From contig JAFEER010000107.1 in the NCBI GenBank assembly GCA_018240985.1, positions 1 through 34,089 of the forward strand: 34,089 bases of DNA, written 5' to 3'. The notes under the pieces were generated by a model. It was given only the letters and a program-made list of their open reading frames with translations. It ran no database searches and was not told the origin of the DNA. The position numbers and the translations under genes are program-made. Positions 7,914 through 16,506 of this stretch are shown one piece after another. Source of the stretch: Pseudomonadota bacterium (GTDB lineage: Bacteria > Pseudomonadota > Gammaproteobacteria > Burkholderiales > Burkholderiaceae_C). Every line of letters starts with the position of its first letter. Position 1 is the first letter of the stretch.

Positions 7914-9008
7914 ATGAGCGGCAACACCCTTGGCACCCTTTTTTGCGTCACCAACTTCGGTGAATCCCACGGCCCGGCCATTGGCTGCGTGATCGACGGC
8001 TGCCCGCCGGGCATGGCGCTGTCAGAGGCCGACATCCAGCAGGATCTGGATCGGCGCCGCCCCGGCACCAGCCGCCATGTCACGCAGAGGAACGAACCCG
8101 ACGCGGTGGAGATCCTTTCCGGCGTGTACGAGGGCAAGACCACCGGCACGCCGATCGCGCTCTTGATCCGCAACCAGGATCAGCGCAGCAAGGACTACGG
8201 CAACATTGCCCAGAGCTTCCGCCCCGGCCACGCCGACTACGCCTACTGGCACAAGTACGGCCTGCGCGACCCGCGCGGCGGCGGGCGGTCTTCTGCGCGC
8301 CTGACTGCGCCCACCGTGGCCGCCGGCGCCGTGGCCAAGAAATGGCTGGCCGAGAAATACGGCACAGGTTTTCGCGCCTGCATGACGCAGCTGGGCGAGC
8401 TGCCCATCCCTTTCGAGAGCTGGGACTATGTGCCGCACAACCCCTTCTTCGCCCCGGTGGCCGATGTGCAGGCGTATGAGGACTACATGGATGCGCTGCG
8501 CAAGAGCGGCGACTCCTGCGGCGCGCGCATCCGCGTGCAGGCCACCGGCGTGCCCGTGGGCCTGGGCGAACCGCTGTACGACAAGCTCGACGCCGACATC
8601 GCCTACGTGATGATGGGCCTGAACGCCGTCAAGGGCGTGGAGATCGGCGCCGGCTTTGCCAGCGTGGCGCAGCGCGGCACCACGCATGGCGATTCGCTCA
8701 CGCCGCAGGGCTTTGCCGGCAACAACGCGGGCGGCGTGCTGGGCGGCATCAGCACCGGGCAGGACATCGAGGTGTCGATCGCCATCAAGCCGACCAGCTC
8801 CATCATCAGCCCGCGCGAGTCCATCGACGTGCATGGCCAGAGCACCGAGGTGATTACCAAGGGCCGCCACGATCCCTGCGTCGGAATACGCGCCGCGCCG
8901 ATCGCCGAGGCGTTGCTGGCGCTGGTGCTGATGGATCATGCGCTGCGCCAGCGCGCGCAATGCGGCGACGTGGTGCAGGCCGTGGGGCCGATTGCGGCAT
9001 CGCGCTGA
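7914..9008 (+). CDS. aroC: chorismate synthase
   Basis: Last step of the shikimate pathway: 5-enolpyruvylshikimate-3-phosphate to chorismate, using reduced FMN. At 364 residues it is standard length. Recognisable blocks are the N-terminal [18 protein letters not shown] and IDGCPPG segments, [11 protein letters not shown] near 43-53, the [11 protein letters not shown] stretch, [11 protein letters not shown] with its glycine-rich FMN/substrate loop, and [19 protein letters not shown] near 280-300. The ATG at 7914 is chosen because the protein begins MSGNTLG as in other AroC. Upstream sequence has GGGGA 14-18 bases before it. It is separated from the CBS gene by a terminator-like repeat and converges on nrdR. 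Confidence 0.95.
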   Translation: MSGNTLGTLFCVTNFGESHGPAIGCVIDGCPPGMALSEADIQQDLDRRRPGTSRHVTQRNEPDAVEILSGVYEGKTTGTPIALLIRNQDQRSKDYGNIAQSFRPGHADYAYWHKYGLRDPRGGGRSSARLTAPTVAAGAVAKKWLAEKYGTGFRACMTQLGELPIPFESWDYVPHNPFFAPVADVQAYEDYMDALRKSGDSCGARIRVQATGVPVGLGEPLYDKLDADIAYVMMGLNAVKGVEIGAGFASVAQRGTTHGDSLTPQGFAGNNAGGVLGGISTGQDIEVSIAIKPTSSIISPRESIDVHGQSTEVITKGRHDPCVGIRAAPIAEALLALVLMDHALRQRAQCGDVVQAVGPIAASR

Positions 9009-9062
9009 AAATGGCTGCTGCGCCCGTGGATAGGGCGCTGGAAGCTATCAAATAACAAGCGT
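9009..9062. repeat. Comamonadaceae-type AGCTATCAAAA palindromic repeat, copy 3
   Basis: Fills the gap between the convergent aroC and nrdR stop codons. GCGCCC and GGGCGC form a 6-bp stem around GTGGATA, flanked by AAAATGGCTGCT and GGAAGCTATCAAAT. No strong U-tract follows the stem on either strand, so terminator function is uncertain. Confidence 0.55.
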
Positions 9063-9066
9063 TTGA

Positions 9067-9516
9067 TTACTTGCGCACTTCGTCGACGAGGGCGCGGAAC
9101 TCGTCGATGTCCTCGAAGCTGCGGTACACGCTGGCATAGCGGATATAGGCTACTTTGTCGAGTTTCTTGAGTTCGCGCATCACCAGCTCGCCGATGCGGC
9201 TGGAGATCACCTCGCGCTGGCCCAGGTGCAGCAGCTTTTCTTCGATGCGTTCTATGGCCGAATCGATCTGCACCGTGCTGACCGGCCGCTTGCGCAGCGC
9301 CAGCTTGAAGGAGCCGAGCAGCTTGTGGCGCGTGTATTCCACGCGCCGGCCGTCTTTCTTGACGACGGAGGGAAAGTTGACTTCCGGCCGCTCATAGGTG
9401 GTGAAGCGCTTTTCACAGGACGCGCACTGGCGCCGGCGGCGGATGAAGTCCCCATCCTCGGATACGCGGGTCTCGATGACCTGGGTTTCCTGGTGGCTGC
9501 AGAACGGGCACTTCAT
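9067..9516 (-). CDS. nrdR: transcriptional repressor NrdR
   Basis: Nucleotide-sensing repressor of ribonucleotide reductase genes, 149 residues, full length. A zinc ribbon is formed by C3, C6, C31 and C34 (MKCPFC and CASC), with the basic RRRRQ between. The ATP-cone domain runs from about 49 to 139, with [19 protein letters not shown] at its start. It senses ATP/dATP and binds NrdR boxes upstream of nrd operons; no nrd genes are in this window. It lies 20 bp after glyA on the same strand and is most likely co-transcribed with it, an arrangement common in Betaproteobacteria. No Shine-Dalgarno sequence is evident before its ATG. Confidence 0.95.
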   Translation of the reverse strand: MKCPFCSHQETQVIETRVSEDGDFIRRRRQCASCEKRFTTYERPEVNFPSVVKKDGRRVEYTRHKLLGSFKLALRKRPVSTVQIDSAIERIEEKLLHLGQREVISSRIGELVMRELKKLDKVAYIRYASVYRSFEDIDEFRALVDEVRK

Positions 9517-9536
9517 CGCGGCTGCGGCGCTGCGGG

Positions 9537-10781
9537 TCAGCGATAGACCGGGAAGCGGCTGGTGAGCGCGTTCACCTTCGCGCGCACGGCCGCCAGATGC
9601 GCCTCGTCATTCGGGTTCTCGAGCACATCGGCCAGCAGGTTGGCCGTGAGGCGCGTTTCCTCTTCCTTGAAGCCGCGCGTGGTAATCGCCGGCGTGCCCA
9701 CGCGGATGCCGCTGGTCACCATGGGCTTCTCGGGGTCGTTGGGAATGGCGTTCTTGTTGATCGTGATGTGGGCCTTGCCCAGTGCGGCCTCGGCCGCCTT
9801 GCCGGTGATGCCCTTGGCGCGCAAGTCCACCAGCATGACGTGGCTTTCGGTGCGGCCGCTGACGATGCGCAGGCCGCGCTGGATCAGCGTCTCGGCGAAC
9901 ACCTTGGCGTTCTTGGCTACCTGCTGCTGATATTGCTTGAACTCGGGTGACAGCGCCTCCTTGAAGGCCACGGCCTTGGCGGCGATCACATGCTCCAGCG
10001 GGCCGCCCTGCAGGCCGGGGAAGATGGCGCTGTTGATGGCCTTCTCGTGCTCCGCCTTCATCAAGATGATGCCGCCGCGCGGGCCGCGCAGGCTCTTGTG
10101 CGTGGTGGAGGTGACCACGTCGGCAAACGGCACTGGATTCGGGTACTCGCCCGCGACGACGAGGCCGGCGTAGTGCGCAATGTCCACCCAGAAGATGGCG
10201 CCGACTTCCTTCGCCACCTTGGCCATGCGCTCGAAGTCGATGCGCAGGGCATAGGCCGAGGCGCCGCCGATGATGATCTTGGGCTTGTGCTCGCGCGCCT
10301 TGGCCTCGAAGGCGTCGTAGTCGATCTCTTCCTGTGCGTTCAGGCCGTAGGAAACCACGTTGAACCACTTGCCCGACATGTTCAGCGCCATGCCGTGCGT
10401 CAGGTGCCCGCCCTCGGCCAGGCTCATGCCCAGGATGGTGTCGCCGGGTTTGGCAAACGCCATCAGCACGGCCTGGTTGGCCTGCGAGCCCGAATTGGGC
10501 TGCACGTTGGCGGCCTCGGCGCCAAACAGCTGCTTGATGCGGTCGATGGCCAGCTGCTCGACCACGTCCACGTTCTCGCAACCGCCGTAGTAGCGCTTGC
10601 CGGGGTAGCCCTCGGCGTACTTGTTGGTCAGCTGCGAGCCCTGCGCAGCCATCACCGCGGGGGAGGCGTAGTTCTCGCTGGCGATCAGCTCGATGTGCTC
10701 TTCCTGGCGCAGGTTTTCGGCCTGGATGGCGGCCCACACCTCGGGATCGGTTTGTTCGACAAGAATATTGCGTTGGTACAT
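9537..10781 (-). CDS. glyA: serine hydroxymethyltransferase
   Basis: PLP enzyme converting serine and tetrahydrofolate to glycine and 5,10-methylene-THF, the main supply of one-carbon units. At 414 residues it is standard length. The N-terminal [10 protein letters not shown] block is at 31-40, GSQANQAV lies near 98-105, and the PLP lysine is K229 in [14 protein letters not shown]. The start ATG (10779-10781) gives the usual MYQRN beginning although the frame stays open further upstream. The 5' leader of about 190 nt carries a probable ZTP riboswitch, which fits the gene's place in folate and purine metabolism. nrdR follows 20 bp downstream. Confidence 0.96.
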   Translation of the reverse strand: MYQRNILVEQTDPEVWAAIQAENLRQEEHIELIASENYASPAVMAAQGSQLTNKYAEGYPGKRYYGGCENVDVVEQLAIDRIKQLFGAEAANVQPNSGSQANQAVLMAFAKPGDTILGMSLAEGGHLTHGMALNMSGKWFNVVSYGLNAQEEIDYDAFEAKAREHKPKIIIGGASAYALRIDFERMAKVAKEVGAIFWVDIAHYAGLVVAGEYPNPVPFADVVTSTTHKSLRGPRGGIILMKAEHEKAINSAIFPGLQGGPLEHVIAAKAVAFKEALSPEFKQYQQQVAKNAKVFAETLIQRGLRIVSGRTESHVMLVDLRAKGITGKAAEAALGKAHITINKNAIPNDPEKPMVTSGIRVGTPAITTRGFKEEETRLTANLLADVLENPNDEAHLAAVRAKVNALTSRFPVYR

Positions 10782-10803
10782 GGCAGTCCGATGAACTAAG
10801 AGT

Positions 10804-10820
10804 CCCTTGGCAATCAAGGG
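10804..10820 (-). promoter_or_regulatory. hairpin between riboswitch and glyA start
   Basis: On the minus strand CCCTTG pairs with CAAGGG around a short loop, directly after the CGCCTGGGCAG element and 23 bases before the glyA ATG. No U-tract follows, so it is not a classical intrinsic terminator. It may be the riboswitch expression platform acting on translation, or just a spacer stem. Confidence 0.45.
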
Positions 10821-10971
10821 CTGCCCAGGCGAACGACGGATCGCTGCGGGGCATGGCTGCTTGTCCGCGCGGCACGCTCCCCAGTGGTTTGCAGAAAGCC
10901 TTCTGCCGGTCTCCACGTCAGCGGCGCGGCCCGTGGGGGCCTGGCGCGCCTATCGCCAGTTGCGTGCCCCG
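10821..10971 (-). promoter_or_regulatory. probable ZTP (pfl-motif) riboswitch upstream of glyA
   Basis: Read on the minus strand, the leader shows the hallmarks of the ZTP/ZMP aptamer in order: GGCACGC-AACTGGCGA (10954-10970), a second arm ending AACCACTGGGGA, the closing strand GCGTGCC (10871-10877) that pairs perfectly with GGCACGC, and CGCCTGGGC (10823-10831), whose CGCC can make the pseudoknot with GGCG. The internal arm is unusually large and holds two extra hairpins, one around GGCGCG...CGCGCC and one CAGAA-GGCT-TTCTG. The family is known upstream of purine and one-carbon genes including glyA and senses the folate-stress alarmone ZTP. The assignment is by motif recall; no covariance-model search was run. 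Confidence 0.8.
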
Positions 10972-10973
10972 CT

Positions 10974-11000
10974 AGTGTAGCTGACGGCGCTTCGCGTCAA
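10974..11000 (-). promoter_or_regulatory. glyA promoter
   Basis: On the minus strand TTGACG (10995-11000) and TACACT (10974-10979) are separated by 15 bp. Transcription would start a few bases before the riboswitch P1 stem, which supports both assignments. The -35 is just beyond the end of the lytic transglycosylase gene. Confidence 0.6.
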
Positions 11001-11025
11001 TGCACCTGATTCTCAGCTCAGCCTC

Positions 11026-11847
11026 TCAGGTCAGGCTGTCGAGCATGGCGACCTTTTCCTCGGCAGGTTTCGCTGCCGGGGTGGGTTGGGGTGCGGCCGC
11101 TGCCTTGGTGGACAACATGGGAGCCGGAGCTGCGGGCCGACCAGCCACCTGGCGCAGGCGGAAATGCTCCGCCAGCACCTTGGCCGCGTAGCCGCCGTCA
11201 TTGGGCAGATTGGCTGCGCCCACGTAATAGCGCAGTCCACCTTCGAGTGAGCCAGCGCGGGTGATGCATTCCTGCAGCACCTTCACGCCCACGCGCAGAT
11301 TGGCCACGGGATCGAACGCGGCCAGATGGCCGCCAAAGTCCTCGTACTTGTCGGTATGCACGCGGGTCATCACCTGCATCAGGCCCTGGGCGCCCACGGC
11401 GCTTTGCGCAAACGGGTTGAAGCTGGATTCGATGGCGATGATGGCCAGAATCAGGGTGGGGTCGAGCTTGGTGCGCTTGCCAATGTCATAGGCCTCGGTG
11501 ACCAGTGCCGCCAAGGGCTCGGGCGCCACGCGGTACTTCTTGCTGAGCCAAAAGGCCACGGCAGCCTGTTCACGCGGCAATTCCTTCGGGTTGATGGCCA
11601 CGGCGCGCTCGCTGGCTGCTGGCTCCAGGGGGAAGCCGACCTCGGCGACGCGTCGCTCATGCAGCCAGCCGCGCAGTTGCTCCTCACCTGCCTGGCGCAG
11701 ATCGGGCCGCGCAGTGAGGGTGATGGCCGCAAAGGCCACGGCCACCCCGAGCAGGGCAAAGCCGTTGTGGGTGACTTCAAGAAAGCCATTGATTACGTCC
11801 GCTGCAAAGGTGCGCGCGCTTGCGATCGCTTTTCGTGACGCTGTCAT
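11026..11847 (-). CDS. membrane-anchored lytic transglycosylase (SLT / GH23 domain)
   Basis: Peptidoglycan-cleaving enzyme of 273 residues. One hydrophobic segment (about 28-46, GFALLGVAVAFAAITL) should anchor it in the inner membrane with the rest in the periplasm. The catalytic glutamate is E140 in AIIAIESSFNPFA, followed by GAQGLMQVM, both hallmarks of the goose-lysozyme-like SLT fold. The C-terminal 45 residues are Ala/Pro/Lys-rich and probably disordered. The start at 11845-11847 has a good ribosome-binding site (AAAGGA). The same frame is open to 11946, but that would put 33 extra residues before the anchor. It is a single gene with its own strong promoter about 200 bp upstream. Confidence 0.85.
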   Translation of the reverse strand: MTASRKAIASARTFAADVINGFLEVTHNGFALLGVAVAFAAITLTARPDLRQAGEEQLRGWLHERRVAEVGFPLEPAASERAVAINPKELPREQAAVAFWLSKKYRVAPEPLAALVTEAYDIGKRTKLDPTLILAIIAIESSFNPFAQSAVGAQGLMQVMTRVHTDKYEDFGGHLAAFDPVANLRVGVKVLQECITRAGSLEGGLRYYVGAANLPNDGGYAAKVLAEHFRLRQVAGRPAAPAPMLSTKAAAAPQPTPAAKPAEEKVAMLDSLT

Positions 11848-12049
11848 CGATATTCCTTTCTCAATCGAGCCCACGGTAGTGCTGCGCCGGGGAGGGGCAG
11901 CAAGGCTCGGTCTCGCCAGCTTGGCTGGCATGGATGGGTCTGCCAATCAGTCCGTGCCATGGCGCGTAGCGTCATGGATGCTTGCGGACTGTCCTAGTCG
12001 GTGTTGGGTGCGGCTAGGGTTTGTACGAGTCAAATTTCAAGATTCGTGG

Positions 12050-12079
12050 ATTCTAGGAGGTGTCAAAATACTTAGTCAA
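12050..12079 (-). promoter_or_regulatory. strong promoter with AT-rich upstream element for the transglycosylase
   Basis: Minus strand: TTGACT (12074-12079), an 18-bp spacer, then TAGAAT (12050-12055). Upstream of the -35, bases 12080-12115 are almost pure A/T, as in an UP element. The transcript would start near 12043 and carry a leader of about 196 nt before the transglycosylase ATG. That leader (11848-12043) contains an open frame of 43 codons starting at an ATG near 11976 and ending in an ATGA overlap with the transglycosylase start. I cannot tell whether it is translated. Confidence 0.6.
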
Positions 12080-12270
12080 TACTAAAAAATGTATTTAATA
12101 TACAAATTAATTATAGCAACACTGTTTGCAGATGCGGAAATGTGACTTTTCGAGGGGCGATGGCGCGCTGTACGTGAGTGCAGCCAATGCGCCCAAATGA
12201 AAACTCCAATCGCATCGGGGTAGTCATTGAAAGAAGCAGCTGGAAGGCGCCGGTGTAATTTGCTACCTTT

Positions 12271-12503
12271 GGGCTGCCTGAACGATTCAGGCGTCCGCCG
12301 GACGGGGCGAAACCACTGGATGAAAGGCAGTTCATGCCGCATCAAGCAATAGGTATCTCGCTTCCAAGGCATCCCTTGGGGGCAATACCTTGCCTCCTGC
12401 TCCGAGGACGCTCTTCTCCTCGGCGCAATAGATGGCAAAAGACCGTTGTGTCTGCCGTCAAGCCCGGTGCGCGGATGGACTCCGTTCGCCGGGCTTTCTT
12501 TTT
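12271..12503 (+). ncRNA. candidate structured small RNA, unassigned family
   Basis: A gene-free stretch that folds into a chain of clean hairpins and ends in an intrinsic terminator. Stems seen: GCCTGAA/TTCAGGC with loop CGA (12276-12292); GTCC/GGAC (12293-12303); GGCA/TGCC (12327-12339); AGGTAT/ATACCT (12351-12390) enclosing CCAAGG-CATC-CCTTGG (12364-12379); CCGAGGA/TCCTCGG (12402-12423); GGCA/TGCC (about 12433-12456); and the terminator. Upstream, TGCTACCTT looks like an extended -10 that would start transcription at the first stem. I compared it from memory with 6S RNA, tmRNA, RNase P, SRP RNA and common riboswitches, and it matches none. It could be a trans-acting sRNA or a terminated leader of the DUF748 gene. 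An antisense 153-codon frame across it looks non-coding. Confidence 0.55.
12460..12503 (+). terminator. intrinsic terminator of the candidate sRNA
   Basis: AAGCCCGG (12460-12467) pairs with CCGGGCTT (12489-12496), with an inner CGGA/TCCG stem, followed by TCTTTTT. It is a strong Rho-independent signal on the plus strand, 100 bp before the DUF748 start. Confidence 0.85.
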
Positions 12504-12602
12504 GCACTCTTTTACATTGACGCCTGGGTGTTCGCTGCTTCAATAGCCGTAGATGTTCAAAGGGCCTGGTGTAGCGTGTCGGAAGTCAAACAATCCATCA
12601 AA

Positions 12603-15600
12603 ATGAATCGCTGGCTGAGGCGTGTCGCCTGGCTCGTGGCTGGCCTGCTCGGGCTGTGGCTGCTGGCTTGGGTTGCTGTGCCTCCCATTGCACGGGCGCA
12701 GATCGAGAAGCACGCATCCGAGTTGCTGGGCCGCAAGGTCACGGTCGCCAAGGTGGAATTCGAGCCCTGGTCTTTGGAGGCCACCGTGCGTGGGTTATCC
12801 ATTGCGTCTCGGGATGGCCAGTCGCCTCAGGTGCAGGTTGCGCGTATCTATATAGATGCCGAGCTGCAATCGTTGTGGCGCCTGGCACCGGTCATCGATG
12901 CTTTCCAGGTCGATGATCCTGTGATTCACGTCACCCAGACCGCGCCTGGTGAATTTGACTTCGACGATGTGCTGGCCCGCCTTGCCGAGCAGCGCAAGCC
13001 CCAAGATGAGCCGTCCGAGACGCCGCGCTTTGCGCTCTACAACATCGCTCTGCAAGGTGGCGCCATCGACTTCAATGACCGAACGATCGACAAAACCCAG
13101 GAGTTGCGTCGGCTCAGGCTGGATATCCCATTCCTGAGCAACTTTGCTGCCGACCGCAAGATTCAGGTGACACCGCGCCTGGCATTTGAGCTCAACGGCA
13201 GCACCTTCGACTCCAACGCCCAGTCGACCCCGTTTGCGCAGAACCATCAGACGGATCTGAAGTTGCAGATCCGTGATTTTGACCTCGTCCCCTTCAGCGG
13301 CTACATACCCAGCTCGGTGCCCGTAAGGCTCATGGCCGGCACTCTGAGTGCGAATCTGGCCGTGAATTTTGAGCAGGCCGATGCCGTCCCTCAGATCAAG
13401 ATCAGCGGCGACGTGCAGTTGCAGTCTGTCAAGACGACCGATGCTGCGTCGCAACCACTGCTGAGTTTCGATCGCTTGCAGGTAGCACTGAACGAAGTGC
13501 AACCCTTGCGCCGCATCGTTGACATTGCTGCCATCGATTGGGCGGGTATCCATGCCCATGTGGGCAGGGACGCCAAGGGCAAGCTGACCTTGCCGGGCGT
13601 GAACCAGCAGGCCAACGATGGCGGCGCCAAAACTGCGTCCACAGAAGGGGTTAAGACCGCCTGGCAAGTGCGGCTGGATCGCCTGGGCCTGCATGACGCT
13701 ACCGTGGATTGGGTAGACGCCAGCCTGCCTGGCGGCAAGGCGGCATGGAAGGCAGAAAATTTGCAACTACAGGCTTCCGCCATCGAGTTGCCCTTCAAGC
13801 AGCCGCTGCAGTTTCGTGCCAGTGCCCAGCTGTCCGGCGGCGGTGCCAAGGGCGAAGCCGCGCGTCTGGCGCTTTCCGGGCAGGCCACCGACGTTCAGGC
13901 GCAGGCGGCGGTATCCGTGCGGGGGCTGCCGCTCGCCATGGCGGCGCCGTACCTCGCTGGGGCGCTCAAACCCGCGTTGAACGGCATGTTCGATGCTGAC
14001 GTCGGGCTCGCCAAGAACGGCGATGCCATGGCGCTCAAGGTGGCGACGCTGACACTCGACAAGTTGTCGCTGACCTGCCTTGGTGAAGACAAATGCCAAA
14101 GCCTGCGCAGGGCAGGCATTGTGGATGCCGCCAAGACGTCGATGGTCGAACTGGGGCGCCTTGAGGTCGCTGATGCCCTGGCTGTGCTGCCCCAGCAGCA
14201 GGTCACGCTGGGGCGGGTGCTGCTGCGCCAGCCCAAAATGTTGGTGTCGCGCGCCCATGACGGGGGCTGGATGTTTGAGCAGTGGCTGGCAGAGGAGCCG
14301 GAAGGTGGGCCAGCCCATGCCGCGGCGCCCCAGAAAGCTGCAAGGCCCTGGGCGCTCAAGCTTGCGGCGCTCGATGTCGAAGGGGCCAGCCTGGCCTTTC
14401 GCGATGAGGCGCCGGTGCGTCCGGTGGTGCTCAACGCCGCAGGTTTGCAGCTGCGCGTGCGGGACTTTTCCTTTGCCGATGGACGCATTGGCCCTGCCGC
14501 CGTGCAGCTCGATACACGCGTGGCTGCGGGCCGAATCGCGCCCGGCCAACTGAGCTGGGAGGGTTCGGTGGCGATGAACCCGGCGCTGTCTGCAGAAGGC
14601 AGGGTACGCGCACAGCACCTGCCTTTGCAGGCCTTTGAGCCCTATGTCACTTCGGGTTTGAATGTGGACATTCTTCGGGCCGATGGCAGTTTTTCCGGCA
14701 AGGTGCGCTACCTGCAGGAAAAGGCCGGCCCGCTGGTGGCGGTGGCTGGCGATGCAATCCTCGACGAGGTACGCGTGCGTGCCAAGGACGAAGATGCCAA
14801 AGACGGAGAGGACGAGCGCAACGCGCGCGTGGCGCAGCCAGGAGAGGAGCTGCTGCGCTGGAAATCATTGGCGCTGCGGGGTCTTGCAGTGAATATGAAA
14901 CCGGGCCAGCCCTTGGCGCTGGATGTACGGGAGACCGCGCTGAGCGATTTTTTTGCACGCGTCATCGTGCATGAAAACGGTCGCATCAATCTGCAGGACA
15001 TTCAAAAGGGGGCCGCCACCGAGGCAACTCCGGCAGCGCCGCCGACAGGCGCTGCCTCCAGCGCAACGCCACCGGCACAGACCGCGGCGGCGCAGCCGGT
15101 CGACCCGATGGCGCCGGTGATCCACTTCGGCCCGGTGACGATGTCCAATGGCTCGGTGCGCTTTTCCGACTTTTTCATCAAACCCAATTATTCGGCGGAT
15201 CTGAGTGAGCTCAACGGCAGCTTGAGTGCCTTCTCATCGGTACCCGATGCAGCCGGCGGCCCGCCGCAAATGGCAGACCTGGAACTGCGCGGCCGTGCCC
15301 AGGGTACCGCCACGCTGGAAGTCACCGGCAAGCTGAACCCCCTGGCCAAGCCGCTGGCGTTGGACATACAGGGCCACATGCACGATCTGGAGCTGCCGCC
15401 GCTGTCGCCGTACAGCGTCAAGTACGCAGGTCATGGCATAGAACGGGGCAAGCTGAGCATGGATGTGTCGTACAAGGTGCAGCCCGACGGCCAGCTCACG
15501 GCAAACAACAAGCTGGTGCTTCATCAATTGGCGTTTGGAGATGCGGTGGAAGGGGCGCCGGCCAGCCTGCCGGTGCGCCTGGCAGTGGCGCTTCTGGCGG

Positions 15601-16322
15601 ATCGCAACGGCGTCATCGATGTCGATCTGCCGATCAGCGGATCCCTCAACGATCCGCAGTTCAGCCTGGGTGGCGTGATCCTCAAGGTCATCGGAAACCT
15701 CATCATGAAGGCCGTCACGGCGCCGTTTTCCTTGCTCGCCGGCATCTTCAGTGGATCGGACGAGCAGGGTGTCGTGAGCTTTGCGCTGGGCAGCAGCACG
15801 CTGGATGACAAGGCACGTCAGCTGCTCGACAAGATCGCGACACAGTTGGTCAACCGGCCGGGACTCAAGCTGACCGTGACCGGCTGGGCCCAGCCGCAGG
15901 CCGAGCAGGAAGCATGGAAGCGTTTGCGCCTGCGCGATCTGGCGCAGGCGCAAAAGCGCCGTGATGCGATACGCGCAGGTGAGTCCGCAGCGGATCTGCC
16001 GGCGGTCACCGACGCGGAATATCCGGCCTTGCTCAAGGAGGCCTACCAGCGTGCCGACATCAAGAAACCACGCAACTTGATCGGCATGGCCAAGGAGTTG
16101 CCGCAGTCCGAGATGGAGGCGCTGCTGCTCAAGAGCATTACGGTGCCCGATAACGCCATGCCAGACCTGGCCTTGGCCCGGGGTGTCGCCGTGCGCGACT
16201 ATCTGGCCAGCCGGCAGGTGCCGCTGGATCGGTTGTTCGTAGGTGCCAGCAAGCTGCAGCCGGCGGGGGCGGGCGATGCCGGCTGGACGCCCAAGGCAGA
16301 GCTCGCTTTGGCCACGCATTGA
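12603..16322 (+). CDS. DUF748 domain protein, AsmA-like, giant inner-membrane-anchored periplasmic protein
   Basis: A 1239-residue protein with one N-terminal transmembrane helix (about 7-28) and a very long periplasmic part. The segment after the helix (LGRKVTVAKVEFEPWSLEA, about 42-60) is the typical opening of AsmA-like proteins, the superfamily of TamB and YhdP that bridges the envelope and moves lipids. Repetitive beta-strand-rich DUF748 sequence fills about 60-1010, with a low-complexity Ala/Pro/Thr linker near 805-835. An amphipathic or hydrophobic stretch near 1020-1048 (GGVILKVIGNLIMKAV) is followed by a C-terminal region resembling an OmpA-like fold (SFALGSSTLDDKARQLL; ARGVAVRDYLASRQVP). 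A lipid-transport role is inference from the family. ATG 12603 is chosen; a GTG at 12576 in frame is possible, as neither has a strong ribosome-binding site. Confidence 0.82.
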   Translation: MNRWLRRVAWLVAGLLGLWLLAWVAVPPIARAQIEKHASELLGRKVTVAKVEFEPWSLEATVRGLSIASRDGQSPQVQVARIYIDAELQSLWRLAPVIDAFQVDDPVIHVTQTAPGEFDFDDVLARLAEQRKPQDEPSETPRFALYNIALQGGAIDFNDRTIDKTQELRRLRLDIPFLSNFAADRKIQVTPRLAFELNGSTFDSNAQSTPFAQNHQTDLKLQIRDFDLVPFSGYIPSSVPVRLMAGTLSANLAVNFEQADAVPQIKISGDVQLQSVKTTDAASQPLLSFDRLQVALNEVQPLRRIVDIAAIDWAGIHAHVGRDAKGKLTLPGVNQQANDGGAKTASTEGVKTAWQVRLDRLGLHDATVDWVDASLPGGKAAWKAENLQLQASAIELPFKQPLQFRASAQLSGGGAKGEAARLALSGQATDVQAQAAVSVRGLPLAMAAPYLAGALKPALNGMFDADVGLAKNGDAMALKVATLTLDKLSLTCLGEDKCQSLRRAGIVDAAKTSMVELGRLEVADALAVLPQQQVTLGRVLLRQPKMLVSRAHDGGWMFEQWLAEEPEGGPAHAAAPQKAARPWALKLAALDVEGASLAFRDEAPVRPVVLNAAGLQLRVRDFSFADGRIGPAAVQLDTRVAAGRIAPGQLSWEGSVAMNPALSAEGRVRAQHLPLQAFEPYVTSGLNVDILRADGSFSGKVRYLQEKAGPLVAVAGDAILDEVRVRAKDEDAKDGEDERNARVAQPGEELLRWKSLALRGLAVNMKPGQPLALDVRETALSDFFARVIVHENGRINLQDIQKGAATEATPAAPPTGAASSATPPAQTAAAQPVDPMAPVIHFGPVTMSNGSVRFSDFFIKPNYSADLSELNGSLSAFSSVPDAAGGPPQMADLELRGRAQGTATLEVTGKLNPLAKPLALDIQGHMHDLELPPLSPYSVKYAGHGIERGKLSMDVSYKVQPDGQLTANNKLVLHQLAFGDAVEGAPASLPVRLAVALLADRNGVIDVDLPISGSLNDPQFSLGGVILKVIGNLIMKAVTAPFSLLAGIFSGSDEQGVVSFALGSSTLDDKARQLLDKIATQLVNRPGLKLTVTGWAQPQAEQEAWKRLRLRDLAQAQKRRDAIRAGESAADLPAVTDAEYPALLKEAYQRADIKKPRNLIGMAKELPQSEMEALLLKSITVPDNAMPDLALARGVAVRDYLASRQVPLDRLFVGASKLQPAGAGDAGWTPKAELALATH

Positions 16323-16506
16323 GGATCCAATTTCGCCGTGCGTTCCGGGATGCAAGCCTTGTCCTGCTGGCTTGGCTTGCTCTATGTAAACGTGGCGCAC
16401 TGATTTGCGGCGAAAATAACGGCTTTGCCGGGTTGTGGGCCTCGGGCTCATGCACCTGGTACGGTGTCGGCTGGAGCAGGCGGCCCACCATTTTTCCGAT
16501 TGATTC

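Noticed and set aside
9009-9062. Intrinsic terminator between aroC and nrdR
   Set aside because: The stem is present but no adequate U-tract follows on either strand, so it is listed only as a repeat.
12271-12503. 6S RNA, tmRNA or RNase P RNA as identity of the structured RNA
   Set aside because: No long terminal stem with central bulge (6S), no tag-peptide frame or alanine acceptor end (tmRNA), and no class A conserved core (RNase P).
12082-12543. 153-codon minus-strand frame across the candidate RNA region
   Set aside because: No similarity to a protein I recognise, atypical composition, no ribosome-binding site, and the plus strand here shows conserved-looking hairpins and a terminator instead.
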